The translations under genes and the position numbers were made by a program. This document shows, piece after piece, positions 16,715 through 25,520 of a stretch of 64,000 nucleotides of DNA. The notes beneath the pieces are model-generated. The model did no database searches, had not been told where the DNA came from, and saw only the letters and a list, made by a program, of their open reading frames with translations. The stretch spans positions 35,091 through 99,090 of the forward strand of contig NZ_KB905560.1 in NCBI RefSeq assembly GCF_000380965.1, read 5' to 3'. The stretch's first letter is position 1. Each line of letters starts with the position of its first letter. The DNA is from Paenibacillus ginsengihumi DSM 21568 (GTDB lineage: Bacteria; Bacillota; Bacilli; Paenibacillales; NBRC-103111).

Positions 16715-18193
16715 TTGGTTCATTCGGAACAGGAACAACAGGTCGAGCGTTGGGGCATGCTGGAGCTTGCTTGTCCCGGGCCGGCCGCTGGCAATCCGTT
16801 CGCGGATTGCGAGCTGTTTGCCGATTTTCGGCATGGCGGCCGGACGGTGCGGGTGCGCGGATTTTATGACGGCGGGGGCGTGTACAAGCTGCGCTTCATG
16901 CCGGATGCCGTCGGCGAGTGGAGCTTTGTCACCAGGAGCAGCTCGCCGGAGCTGGACGGGATTGCGGGAAGCTTCCGCTGCACGCAGCCTTCGCCCGGCA
17001 ACCGCGGCCCGGTGCGCGTGCGGGACGAGTATCGCTTCGCCTACGAGGACGGCACCCCTTACGTCCCCGTCGGCACGACCTGCTACGCCTGGACTCATCA
17101 GAGCGAGGCGCTGCAGCGGCAGACGCTGGACACCTTGCGCAGCGCGCCGTTCAATAAAATCCGCATGTGCCTTTTTCCGAAAAAATACAGCTTTAACAGC
17201 GTCGAACCCGACCTGTTCCCCTTCTCCGGCAATCGCGAGGCAGGCTTTGATTGGAGCCGCTTCAATCCGGCCTATTTCAGCCGCCTGGAGGAAAGGCTGC
17301 GCGAGCTGCAGGAGCTCGGCATCGAGGCGGACCTGATTCTGTTCCATCCTTATGACAAGGGGCATTGGGGCTTCGATGCGATGGACAGCGAGGCCGACGA
17401 CCGGTACGTCCGCTATGTTGTCAGCCGGCTTGCCGCGTTCCGCAACGTATGGTGGTCTCTGGCGAACGAATACGACTTCATGAAGGCGAAGACGATGAGC
17501 GATTGGGATCGCTTGTTCCGCCTCGTGCAGCAGGAGGACCCGTACGGCCATCTCCGCTCGATCCATAACGGCACGGGCATGTACGATCCGGAGAGCGTCG
17601 TCATGTACGACCATGCCAAGCCGTGGGTGACCCACTGCAGCATCCAGCATTGGGACGTGAATCTAACCCCGGTGTGGCACCGCCTTTACCGCAAGCCAAT
17701 CGTCATCGACGAATGCTGCTACGAAGGCAACGTGCCGCAGCGCTGGGGCAACATAACGGCCGAGGAGATGACGCGCCGTTTCTGGGACGCTGCGGCCAGA
17801 GGGGGGTATGCCGGCCACGGGGAGACTTATTTGCACCCGGAGGACGAAATTTGGTGGGCCAAGGGAGGCAGGCTGTACGGGGACAGCCCGGCGCGCATCG
17901 CGTTCTTGCGCCGCGTGCTGGAGGCGGCGCCGGAAGGCTGCCGGCCGATCCCGGCTTTTCGCGACGTGCCGACGATCGGCGTGCCCGGCGAGTATTACTT
18001 GCTATATTTCGGCATTCACCGCCCCGCCTACCGCATGATCGAGCTGCCGCCGGACGTATCGTTTCAGGCCGAGATTCTCGACACGTGGGAGATGACGGCA
18101 ACGCCGCTGGAGGGAAGGCTGACAGGCTCTTGCCGGATTGAGCTGCCGGGCAAGCCTTATTTGGCCCTCAGAATTTATCGTTCCGAGGCCTGA
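16715..18193 (+). CDS. Glycoside hydrolase with DUF5060/DUF4038/DUF5605-like domains (GH140-related)
   Basis: This 492-residue protein has no signal peptide and probably acts on imported oligosaccharides. Residues 1-85 form an Ig-like DUF5060-type domain (VRVRGFYDGGGVYKLRFMP). A TIM barrel follows from FVPVGTTCYAWTH-like motifs, with WWSLANEYDF giving the putative acid/base Glu and IVIDECCYEG giving the putative nucleophile Glu on strands 4 and 7, the clan GH-A arrangement. About 90 C-terminal residues (PGEYYLLYFG) form a beta domain. DUF4038 proteins include GH140 apiosidases, which cut apiose from rhamnogalacturonan II. The TTG start follows GGGGAGGAATTCGC. The promoter and cre site lie just upstream. 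Substrate assignment to apiosides is inferred from family and neighbouring apionate-type genes. Confidence 0.65.
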   Translation: MVHSEQEQQVERWGMLELACPGPAAGNPFADCELFADFRHGGRTVRVRGFYDGGGVYKLRFMPDAVGEWSFVTRSSSPELDGIAGSFRCTQPSPGNRGPVRVRDEYRFAYEDGTPYVPVGTTCYAWTHQSEALQRQTLDTLRSAPFNKIRMCLFPKKYSFNSVEPDLFPFSGNREAGFDWSRFNPAYFSRLEERLRELQELGIEADLILFHPYDKGHWGFDAMDSEADDRYVRYVVSRLAAFRNVWWSLANEYDFMKAKTMSDWDRLFRLVQQEDPYGHLRSIHNGTGMYDPESVVMYDHAKPWVTHCSIQHWDVNLTPVWHRLYRKPIVIDECCYEGNVPQRWGNITAEEMTRRFWDAAARGGYAGHGETYLHPEDEIWWAKGGRLYGDSPARIAFLRRVLEAAPEGCRPIPAFRDVPTIGVPGEYYLLYFGIHRPAYRMIELPPDVSFQAEILDTWEMTATPLEGRLTGSCRIELPGKPYLALRIYRSEA

Positions 18194-18220
18194 TACCTTA
18201 AACCGGGGAGGAAGCAGCGA

Positions 18221-18352
18221 ATGAGGAGCAGGCTGCCCTTCGACGTGCCGATTGCCGATGGAGAAAAAAATCGCCTCATTATTAATACGGATGCCAAGAA
18301 TGAGGCGGACGACCAGTTCGCAGGTCGTGCATACGCTGCTGATGCCTGCTGA
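18221..18352 (+). pseudogene. Truncated nucleoside-hydrolase-like gene (43-codon remnant)
   Basis: A good ribosome site, GGGGAGGAAG, precedes ATG at 18221. The product runs 43 codons to TGA at 18350-18352. It reads MRSRLPFDVPIADG then RLIINTDAKNEADDQFA, which matches the opening of nucleoside hydrolase-like (DUF1593-like) proteins, where the NTDAKNEADDQ stretch supplies calcium-binding Asp residues. After DQFA the sequence loses resemblance and stops. The rest of a normal ~350-residue gene is missing, and the next gene starts on the other strand. It follows the GH140-like gene by 28 bases, so it was probably co-transcribed before deletion. Confidence 0.6.
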
Positions 18353-18450
18353 CGCCCCGTTTTGACGATGAAACAGTCATTTGGATTCGACGATCCGACG
18401 ATCCGGCGACCTTCCCGACGGCGGCTGCCAAGTCTTACGGCTTCCAGCCG

Positions 18451-19125
18451 TCAATAGGCGAATTCCGCCTTGACGGCAGCGCGGATGCGAATCTCCCCCG
18501 GCTGGACGGGAGCCGCCGCCGCGGGCGATTCGTAAGCGACTGCGAGCAGCGGAGACGGCTCCGGCGCGCGCGGCTGTTCCTCGACATGGAAGGGGATGTC
18601 TTGAACCGCGACGCCCAGCGAGCGGGCGATTACCGAAGCTTTGCGGCGGGCGTCCGCCACCGCAAGCGACAGCGCGCGGTCGTAATAAACGGCCGGTTGC
18701 GATACGGAGAAGCGGATGTTCGTGACGGAGTTCGCGCCGCTGGCGACGGCCGCGTCGACGATAAGCCCTGTGCGGTTCATGTCTCTGACCGTAATTTGCA
18801 GCAGATGTGTAACCCGGTAGCCGAGGAAGATCGGTTTGCCGTCCTCGTACCGGTACTGCGGCTCGATGCGGTAGGCGACCGTCTGCATGTTTTCCGGCGG
18901 AATGCCCAATTGCCGCAAAGCTTGAATGATTCGCGAGACGTCGGCCGTATTGCGGCTTTGCGCCTGATGCAGGCTGGTCTCCTCCGTCACCGCCCCCAGC
19001 ACGATGTCGGCCTGGTCGGGAGGCGCCGCTGCTTCCCCCTCGCCGACCACCTCGATGACGCGCCGATGATCGCGCACGAAGGGGGCGTCTGCGCCCGCAG
19101 CGGGATTTCGTGTTTGACGATACAT
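18451..19125 (-). CDS. SIMPL (DUF541) domain protein
   Basis: This 224-residue protein shows the DUF541/SIMPL pattern: VIEVVGEGEAAAPPDQADI at the start, IRFSVSQPAVYYDRALSLAVADARRKASVIARSLG (quoted only as position 140-175) and a C-terminal beta strand IRIRAAVKAEFAY. SIMPL proteins are oligomeric, often periplasmic or surface-associated, with poorly defined roles. No clear signal peptide is seen here. The start ATG at 19125 follows GAGGCGGTGG; the frame is open to 19182 but without a better site. It is convergent with the GH140-like gene and its remnant, and the long repeat-rich spacer lies upstream of its start. Confidence 0.75.
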   Translation of the reverse strand: MYRQTRNPAAGADAPFVRDHRRVIEVVGEGEAAAPPDQADIVLGAVTEETSLHQAQSRNTADVSRIIQALRQLGIPPENMQTVAYRIEPQYRYEDGKPIFLGYRVTHLLQITVRDMNRTGLIVDAAVASGANSVTNIRFSVSQPAVYYDRALSLAVADARRKASVIARSLGVAVQDIPFHVEEQPRAPEPSPLLAVAYESPAAAAPVQPGEIRIRAAVKAEFAY

Positions 19126-19334
19126 ACTTCCACCGCCTCTGCAATATTGGTAACCATTATATGTACGGCGGCAAGCGGCCATTCATTCGCGGAATTCGCG
19201 CCGCCCCCGCTTCAAGCATTCCGTATACGGCTTCCGGCCGCGGAATGTTTTTGTTTGTTTGTTTGTTTGCTATCCGGTCGTGCAGTCCCTTCCAGAACGG
19301 TTCCTTCCTGCGCTCTCGCCGAAGCTTCCGAATC

Positions 19335-19527
19335 TCTAACGCCAGTGACAAACGCTATTTTATTGAAATGCAGCCTTTGAAAAATGTAACGAAACGTAGT
19401 ATCGCTATTTGGCCAAAAATGCTGAATCGGGCAGCCTAAATTGCCAAATAAGGCCGCCCACTTGCGTTATCATTTCAAATCGATGGTTTCGAGGAAAATA
19501 AGCTCTGTGGCTAGCGTTAGCTTAGGG
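19335..19527 (+). repeat. Interspersed repeat R1, copy 1
   Basis: About 193 bases, starting CTCTAACGCC and ending TTAGCTTAGGG. They resemble, in inverted orientation, 35281-35474 and, in the same orientation, 54331-54457. Shared landmarks are CGCTATTT, GCTGAATCGGGCAGCC, AAATCG and AGCTCTGTGGCT. No open frame is conserved. The surrounding 19126-19864 spacer has no gene. Confidence 0.8.
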
Positions 19528-19584
19528 TTCGCCCGGCAAAACAGCACCCTAGGCTAGCAAGCATTGAATCGCTCGTCATAGATG

Positions 19585-19662
19585 TCTAGCTTGAAAATAG
19601 CGCTTGGTGCGCGGCCCGTTTTCATCTTCTGATGGTGCCGCACCAGCGTCATAGGTGTCTAG
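19585..19662 (-). repeat. Interspersed repeat R2, single inverted copy
   Basis: The reverse complement contains GGTGCGGCACCATCAGAAG, ATGAAAACGGGCCGCGCACC and GCTATTTTCAAG. It matches the 73-76-bp units tandemly repeated at 35491-35788 and the copy at 25446-25516. Confidence 0.75.
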
Positions 19663-19687
19663 CTTGAAAAAATTGGACGGACCCCTC

Positions 19688-19752
19688 CGGCGAATTTTTT
19701 AACACCGAAGGTGACGGGCCGATGACGATAGGAATCGTTCGTCATCGGCGTC
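19688..19752 (+). repeat. Interspersed repeat R4, copy A
   Basis: CGGCGAATTTTTTAACACCG then GATGACGATAGGAATCG and GTCATCGGCGTC. Related copies lie at 25848-25912, 37225-37290 and 37306-37380, and inverted at 57179-57236 and 57268-57318. A partial tail (GAATCGCTCGTCATAG) abuts the R2 copy at 19566. Confidence 0.65.
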
Positions 19753-19770
19753 TATCCGAAAAAAAACAAG

Positions 19771-19805
19771 TGACATTTCATGTCAATCGGAGTATGTTTT
19801 ATATA
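19771..19805 (+). promoter_or_regulatory. 15-bp palindrome and -10-like box before the ABC exporter pair
   Basis: TGACATTTCATGTCA (19771-19785) is a perfect inverted repeat with 6-base arms and a 3-base centre. TATATA lies at 19800-19805, about 14 bases on. A weak -35 would overlap the palindrome, so it is a good candidate operator for a MarR- or TetR-type repressor of the pump. No such regulator gene is adjacent. Confidence 0.45.
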
Positions 19806-19864
19806 GCGACACTAAATACTTTCGGAGCGATTCCGCGATCATATGAGGTGAGGGGGAGATACGC

Positions 19865-21613
19865 TTGTCGTTTTTGCAAAAATACGCGCGCAAGCATTGG
19901 CGTTCGTTCATGGTTGCGCTGCTGTTTCTGACCTGCGAGGCGATTGCGGACCTGCTGCAGCCGACGATTATGGCCAGCATCATCGACGTCGGTGTTGCGA
20001 ATAACGATATGGACTACGTCCTGCGCCTGGGGGGCGTCATGCTGCTCATTACCGGGCTTGGCGCGATCGCGGCTTCCGGCCGCAACATTATGGCCAGCCG
20101 CGTGTCGCAAAAATTCGGCGCCGAGCTGAGATCCGACCTGTTCGCCAAAATTCAGTCGCTGTCTTTTGAAAGCGTCGACAAATTCGACCGGGCCTCGCTT
20201 GTGACCCGGCTGACCAACGACGTGACGCAGGTGCAAAACTTTACGAACGGGATGATGCGCATTTTCGTCAAGGCGCCGCTCATTTGCATCGGCAGCCTCA
20301 TCCTGGCGACGCGCCTGAATCCGCAGCTGGCGGTCGTGCTTGCCGTCGTTGTGCCGCTGGTAGCGGTGCTGATCGCGCTGAACATGAAGATCGGCTTTCC
20401 GCTGTTCGGAAAGGTGCAGAGGGCGCTGGACCGGGTAAACGGCGTCATGCGGGAATATTTGTCGGGGATTCGGGTCGTCAAGGCGTTCAACCGGTACGAT
20501 TACGAAATGAACAAATTTGACGGCGTGAATCGGGAATACGGCCAGCAGGCGACGACGGCTATGCGCGTGATGTCGATTTTTAATCCGGGCATTATGCTGC
20601 TTGTCAATTTCGGCATCGTCGCCGTCATCTGGCTTGGCGGCATGCGGGTCGACGCTGGCCGGATGGAGGTGGGCAGCATTATCGCCTTCATCAACTATAT
20701 GACGCAAATTTTGTTCTCGCTGATGATGATCTCCAACGTGTTTACTATGTTCGTGAGGGCGAAAGCTTCGGCGGGGCGGATCGGGGAAGTATTCTCGCAG
20801 CAGGACAGCCTGACGTGGCAAGAGGGCGCCGACGCTGTAAAGGCGGGCGAACGCGGCAGTATCGAATTCGAGAATGTCAGCTTCTCCTACAGCGGCATGT
20901 CCGGCGATCCCGTCCTGAAAAATGTCACGTTCTCCTGTAAGGCCGGGGAGACGGTAGGCATCATCGGCTCGACCGGTTCGGGCAAAACGACGCTCGTCAG
21001 CCTCATCCCGCGCTTCTACGACGCGACCTCCGGCACGGTGAAGGTGAACGGAGTGGATGTCAAAGAGATCGAGCCCGGCAGGTTGAGGGAGCGCATCGCT
21101 GTCGTGCCGCAAAAGACGGTGCTGTTCACGGGCACGGTGCTGGAGAACCTGCAGATGGGCCGGGAGGACGCCACCCGGGAGGAAATCGAACAGGCCGCCG
21201 TCATGGCCGAGGCACACGGGTTTATCGCCGCTTCCCCCGAAGGCTACGGCAGCCGGATCGGGCAGGGCGGGGTGAACTTCTCCGGCGGGCAAAAGCAGCG
21301 CCTGTCGATTGCCCGGGCGCTCGTCCGCAATCCGGAAATTTTGATTCTCGACGACTGTACGAGCGCGGTCGATGTGGCGACGGAAGCGCGGATCAAGGAG
21401 TCGCTTCGCAAGTACGCCGCCAATCTTACCTGTCTGATCATTGCCCAGCGCATCGCGTCGGTCATGGACGCCGACCGCATCGTCGTGCTCGATCAGGGCC
21501 AGGTCGTCGGAGTCGGCCGGCACGGCGAGCTGCTGCACAGCTGCCCTGTGTACCGGGAAATTTACCAATCGCAGATGGGAAAGGAGATGCCGCCCTATGT
21601 CCCGGCAACATGA
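19865..21613 (+). CDS. ABC exporter half-transporter, degenerate-site subunit of a heterodimer
   Basis: A fused permease-ATPase of 582 residues in the inner membrane. Six transmembrane segments span about residues 15-300 (for example FMVALLFLTCEAIADLLQP). The nucleotide-binding domain has Walker A GSTGSGKTT, Q-loop VVPQKTVLFTG, signature FSGGQKQRLS and Walker B LILDDCTSAVD. The residue after Walker B is Asp instead of the catalytic Glu, as in the non-canonical subunits of heterodimeric multidrug exporters such as YfiB/BmrC types. The TTG start follows GAGGTGAGGGGGAG. Its stop overlaps the start of the partner gene (ATG at 21597), but that partner is damaged. Substrate is unknown, probably drugs or lipids. 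Confidence 0.85.
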   Translation: MSFLQKYARKHWRSFMVALLFLTCEAIADLLQPTIMASIIDVGVANNDMDYVLRLGGVMLLITGLGAIAASGRNIMASRVSQKFGAELRSDLFAKIQSLSFESVDKFDRASLVTRLTNDVTQVQNFTNGMMRIFVKAPLICIGSLILATRLNPQLAVVLAVVVPLVAVLIALNMKIGFPLFGKVQRALDRVNGVMREYLSGIRVVKAFNRYDYEMNKFDGVNREYGQQATTAMRVMSIFNPGIMLLVNFGIVAVIWLGGMRVDAGRMEVGSIIAFINYMTQILFSLMMISNVFTMFVRAKASAGRIGEVFSQQDSLTWQEGADAVKAGERGSIEFENVSFSYSGMSGDPVLKNVTFSCKAGETVGIIGSTGSGKTTLVSLIPRFYDATSGTVKVNGVDVKEIEPGRLRERIAVVPQKTVLFTGTVLENLQMGREDATREEIEQAAVMAEAHGFIAASPEGYGSRIGQGGVNFSGGQKQRLSIARALVRNPEILILDDCTSAVDVATEARIKESLRKYAANLTCLIIAQRIASVMDADRIVVLDQGQVVGVGRHGELLHSCPVYREIYQSQMGKEMPPYVPAT

Positions 21614-23395
21614 ATCTTCGTCCGGCCGGCGGGAGCCGGCGAACGTCCCGTTGATCGGCGGACCGGGAAGGCCCGGCGGTCCCGGAGCACCGGGGCTCGG
21701 CGGCCGCGGACCGGTCGTCAAGCCGAAAGATTTCAAAGGCACGCTGAAAAGGCTGTGGTCGCATATCGGGCGGGAGAAGCGATGGCTCCCGGCGCCGGCC
21801 TGGTCGACTTCGGGGTACTGAAGCTGCTCGCGCTGGCGCTCGTCATTGTCTACGTAGCCGACGGGCTGCTGACCTTCCTGCAGGGATGGCTGATGGCGGG
21901 CATCTCGCAGCGCATCGTAACGGCGCTCAGGGGCATGCTGTTCGGGAAGCTGCAGAAGCTGCCGCTCGGCTATTTTGACGCCCGCCCGCACGGCGAGGTG
22001 ATGAGCCGGCTGTCGAACGACATCGATAACGTCAGCACGACCGTATCGCAGTCGACTCTGCAGCTGATGAGCGGCTCGATCGCGATCGTCGGCTCGCTCG
22101 TCATGATGCTCGTGCTCAGCCCGATTTTGACGCTGGCCAGCCTGATTACCGTGCCGCTCGTCTATTTGCTGGCGCGCACGATCACGAAGCGGACGAAGGT
22201 GCTGTTCAAGGAACAGCAGGCCCAGCTCGGCAAGCTGAACGGGCACGCGGAAGAGACGATCACCGGCATACAGGTCGTCAAGGCGTTTAACTACGAGCGC
22301 CAGGCGGTTCAGCAATTCGACGAGGTGAACGAAAAGCTGTACGAGGTCGGACTGAGAGCGCAAATCTGGTCCGGCTTCCTGATGCCGATCATGAGCGTGA
22401 TCAACAACATCGGCTTTGCGGTAGTTGCCGTCGTCGGCGGGCTGCTGGCCGTAAGAGGCGATATTACCGTCGGCGTCATCGCCAGCTTTCTCAGTTATTC
22501 CCGGCAGTTCGTCCGGCCCTTGAACGAGCTGGCGAATATCTACAACATCCTGCAATCCGGCGTCGCCGGAGCGGAGCGCGTCTTCGAGGTGCTGGACGAA
22601 CGGGAGGAGCCGGCCGATCCGCCGCACGCCGTGCCGCTTGCCCATCCGCGCGGCCGCGTCGTGTTCGAGAACGTCAGCTTCGGATACCGGGAAGACGTGC
22701 CGATCATAAGCGGCGTCAGCTTCGCAGCCGAGGCAGGCAGCAGCACTGCCCTGGTCGGTCCGACCGGCGCCGGCAAGACGACGATCGTCAACTTGCTGAC
22801 TCGCTTCTATGACGTGACCGGCGGCAAAATTACGATCGACGGCAGAGACATCCGCGATTACACGCGCGACAGCCTGAGGCGCTGCTTCGGCATCGTGCTG
22901 CAGGATACGTACCTGTTCTCGGGAACGATCAGGGAGAACATCAAATACGGCAAGGAGAACGCCACCGACGAGGAAGTAAGAGCGGCCGCGATCATGGCTA
23001 ACGCCGATCCGTTCATCCGGCGGCTGCCCCAAGGCTACGACACCGTTCTGTCGGAGAACGGCGGCAACCTCAGCCAAGGCCAGCGGCAGTTGCTGGCGAT
23101 CGCCCGGGTCATTCTTGCTCAGCCATCGATTCTCATCCTCGACGAAGCGACGAGCAGCATCGACACGCGGACGGAGCTTCACATTCAGGAGGCGCTGCTC
23201 AAGGTGATGGAAGGGCGCACGAGCTTCATCATTGCCCACCGTCTGAACACGATCCGCGATGCGGATACGATCATGGTCATCGATCGCGGGCAGATCGTCG
23301 AGGAAGGCCGACACGAGCGGCTGCTCGAGAGGAAGGGCAGTTACTACCGGATGTTCTCGAACCAGTTCAAAAATGTGCAGGGGGCGGCGGAATAA
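21597..23395 (+). pseudogene. ABC exporter partner subunit, disrupted near TM1 by deletion and frame change
   Basis: The gene opens at ATG 21597, inside the end of the preceding gene, and reads MSRQHESSSGRREPANVPL, a Gly/Pro-rich stretch, then DFKGTLKRLWSHIGREKRWL and a stop at 21819-21821. The typical continuation (VDFGVLKLLALALVIVYVADG) is in another frame from about 21755 and runs to 23395. The TM1 segment and following loop, roughly 40-50 residues in this family, are missing between the two. The downstream part is otherwise intact: Walker A GPTGAGKTT, signature LSQGQRQLL, Walker B LILDEATSSID with the catalytic Glu. ATG at 21782 has GGGAGAAG upstream, so a five-helix product could still be made. 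An assembly error is the other explanation. Confidence 0.75.
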
Positions 23396-23408
23396 AGCTG
23401 CCCCCTTG
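23379..23408 (+). terminator. Candidate terminator overlapping the ABC gene stop
   Basis: GGGGGCGGC pairs with GCTGCCCCC across the stop codon region, with one wobble, followed by TTGTC. The U-run is weak, so efficiency is uncertain. Confidence 0.4.
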
Positions 23409-23469
23409 TCGCAGGCCGGCCGTCTCTTCGCCGCCGGATGGGTGCCGGGCCGCAGGCTGCAAGGACGGC

Positions 23470-23535
23470 CGAACGATGCAATGTCAGCCGGACGCAAATG
23501 CAGCCGAACGCAAATGCAGCCGAACGATGCAAAGG
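23470..23535. repeat. Short degenerate direct repeats (about 16 bp)
   Basis: Units such as GCAGCCGAACGCAAAT and GCAGCCGAACGATGCAAA repeat about four times. The rest of 23396-23877 holds no gene; a promoter-like TGCTATGAT (extended -10) occurs at 23650-23658. Confidence 0.6.
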
Positions 23536-23649
23536 CAGCATTGCGGCTCAATTCGGCGAAAATCAGGGCATGACGCGCCGTAATGCGTTGTCAGCCGCGA
23601 TTATCCCGCGCCCGGCTTGCGGAGCCGGAATGATCCGACCGGGCAACTG

Positions 23650-23658
23650 TGCTATGAT
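23650..23658 (+). promoter_or_regulatory. Extended -10 promoter element before the lone dehydrogenase
   Basis: TGCTATGAT fits the extended -10 form TGnTATAAT with one mismatch. No good -35 hexamer is visible at 17 bases. The likely transcript has a leader of about 215 bases before the gene at 23878. Confidence 0.35.
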
Positions 23659-23877
23659 ATCGTTTGCAAGGATAAATATGTAAGTCGTCATTTCAGTCGC
23701 AGAACATAAAAGGGCAGATGCGTTCATGATCGTCGGCGATATGCGGCATGGCGTTCAAAATCGATCTGCCGTTGTTTGCTTGGGCCAAGGCTGAATCATA
23801 GCGCGGGGAGAGGGCCGTTCGGAGCACCAACCGAAGGGCCGCTCGAAAAACAAAATCATAGAGCGGAGGCGGACGGT

Positions 23878-25143
23878 TTGGCAGCGGACAAAATCAACAT
23901 TGCGATTGCCGGCATCGGCGGCTTCGGCCGCGTTCATGTACGATGGGTTCAAAGCTTATGCGAGCGGGGACTCGCCTCGTGCGTCGCGTTCTGCGAAACG
24001 AATCCGGATCGCAGCAGGGATCTGGCAGGGCGGCTTATGGCGGCCGGAGCGGCGCATTACGACGATTATTCCAGGATGCTCCGCGAACGGACAAATATCG
24101 ATCTCGTTGTCATCTCCACGCCGATTCATCTGCATAAGCCGATGTGCATCGAGGCGCTGAGGAGCGGCTGTCATGTGCTGCTGGAGAAGCCGCCTGCCGT
24201 CACGGTTCAGGATATCGCCGAAATGCTCGCTGCACAGCGGTCTACCGGCCTGACTGTGCAGGTCAACTTCCAGAATACGAGCGGGCAGGCGTTCCGCCTG
24301 ATGCTTCAGAAGCTGAGAGAACAGGCTATCGGGAAAGTGCGAAGCGTGACGGGCATCGGTAAATGGAAGCGGCTTCAGGCCTACTACGAACGCACGCCGT
24401 GGGCGGGCCGGCTAACTCACGACGGCCGGCTCGTGCTGGACGGCACGCTGTCGAACCCGTTTTCCCATTTGCTGAACAACTGCCTGATCGCCGCGTTTGC
24501 CGGAGAGGAAGAGACGTCGCTTCCTACCCGCGTTCAAGCCGAACTGTATCACGCGTACGATATCGAAGGGGACGATACGTCCTGCGTTCGGATCGATACG
24601 CCGCACGGAGTATCGATCCGCTTTTACTCCACGCTTTGCCATGGCGAATCGACAGAGCCGGTCATTCGCGTGGAAGCGGAGCGGGGCGAGATGGTGTGGG
24701 GGTATCGCAATCGGCTGACGATCACGGAGGCGGATGGGAGACAGACGGATTATACGTTCGGCGAGGAGCAGGGCGTAGAGGCGATGTACTTGAACTGCTT
24801 CGCAGCGATTCGCGAGCGGAGGACGGAGCTGTTCAGCCCGCTATCGTCGACGTACCGTTTTGTCGCATCCTTGAACGCGGCGCTGGAGTCGTCCGGGCCG
24901 CCCCGGGCGATCCCGTTCGAATATATCCGCCGGCAGCGGGAGCAGCAGTCGGAGCTCCGAACGATCGACAACATCTCCGCCGCAATCGACGAGGCTGCGC
25001 TGTCCGGGAAGCTGTTCTCCGAGCTGCCGGCACCGTGGGCAGCGCCTTCCCGTCCGTTCGATCTGCACGGCTACGAACGGTTTCAGCCGGCATGGCTGGC
25101 GGGATCAGGCGGAATCGGGAACAACGCAGGGGCAATGCGCTAA
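23878..25143 (+). CDS. Gfo/Idh/MocA family oxidoreductase
   Basis: A 421-residue NAD(P)-dependent dehydrogenase. The Rossmann motif INIAIAGIGGFGRVHV has a full GxGxxG. Other marks are VVISTPIHLHKP, VLLEKPPAVT (the EKP motif) and FSHLLNNCLIAAF, where the usual catalytic His region is found. The C-terminal half is longer than average and ends with a segment resembling an extra small domain (LFSELPAPWAAPSRPF). The start is TTG at 23878, after GCGGAGGCGGA; the open frame to 23776 adds 34 unlikely residues. The gene stands alone, with a terminator following at 25214. The substrate cannot be told from context. Confidence 0.8.
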   Translation: MAADKINIAIAGIGGFGRVHVRWVQSLCERGLASCVAFCETNPDRSRDLAGRLMAAGAAHYDDYSRMLRERTNIDLVVISTPIHLHKPMCIEALRSGCHVLLEKPPAVTVQDIAEMLAAQRSTGLTVQVNFQNTSGQAFRLMLQKLREQAIGKVRSVTGIGKWKRLQAYYERTPWAGRLTHDGRLVLDGTLSNPFSHLLNNCLIAAFAGEEETSLPTRVQAELYHAYDIEGDDTSCVRIDTPHGVSIRFYSTLCHGESTEPVIRVEAERGEMVWGYRNRLTITEADGRQTDYTFGEEQGVEAMYLNCFAAIRERRTELFSPLSSTYRFVASLNAALESSGPPRAIPFEYIRRQREQQSELRTIDNISAAIDEAALSGKLFSELPAPWAAPSRPFDLHGYERFQPAWLAGSGGIGNNAGAMR

Positions 25144-25213
25144 CGCCGTCCATTCTCCGCATGGAGTGCGCGCAATATCAGAGTCGATTAAATTCTTTAC
25201 AAAACTAAAGCGC

Positions 25214-25248
25214 GAGGGTACCCTTTTCTATGAGGGTGCCCTTTTATA
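25214..25248 (+). terminator. Intrinsic terminator after the dehydrogenase
   Basis: GGGTACCC, a 10-base loop, then GGGTGCCC followed by TTTTATAT. One wobble is in the stem. Confidence 0.7.
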
Positions 25249-25445
25249 TAGAAAAGCTTCCGCGGGAATGCTCATCAAAAGAGAAGGCCGGCCGATGCGG
25301 CGGAATCCGTTCGCTGTAGGCGTCCAGCGCGAAATAGGGGCTGGTTCCCGTGTCCTAGGCCGTGCCCCGTGCCCCGTGCCACGCGCCCCGTGCTCCGTGC
25401 TCCGGCTGAGGCTCGGGCCGCAACCTGTGCTTTAAGCCCGTGCCC

Positions 25446-25516
25446 CAAGCCCATGCCTTGCGCGGCACCATCCGAAGGGTGAAAATGGGCTGCGCACCTC
25501 GGGTTATTTTTAAGAG
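25446..25516 (+). repeat. Interspersed repeat R2, single copy next to R3
   Basis: CCCATGCCTTGCGCGGCACC, GAAGGGTGAAAATGGGC and TTATTTTTAAG match the R2 units at 35491-35788. It lies 4 bases from an R3 element, in the same order and orientation as at the 35-kb locus. Confidence 0.75.
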
Positions 25517-25520
25517 AGCC

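Noticed and set aside
19799..23551. Very long minus-strand open frame (1250 codons) opposite the ABC exporter pair
   Set aside because: It is antisense to two genes with clear ABC motifs; GC-rich codon bias keeps the opposite frame open. No domain, ribosome site or plausible composition was seen.
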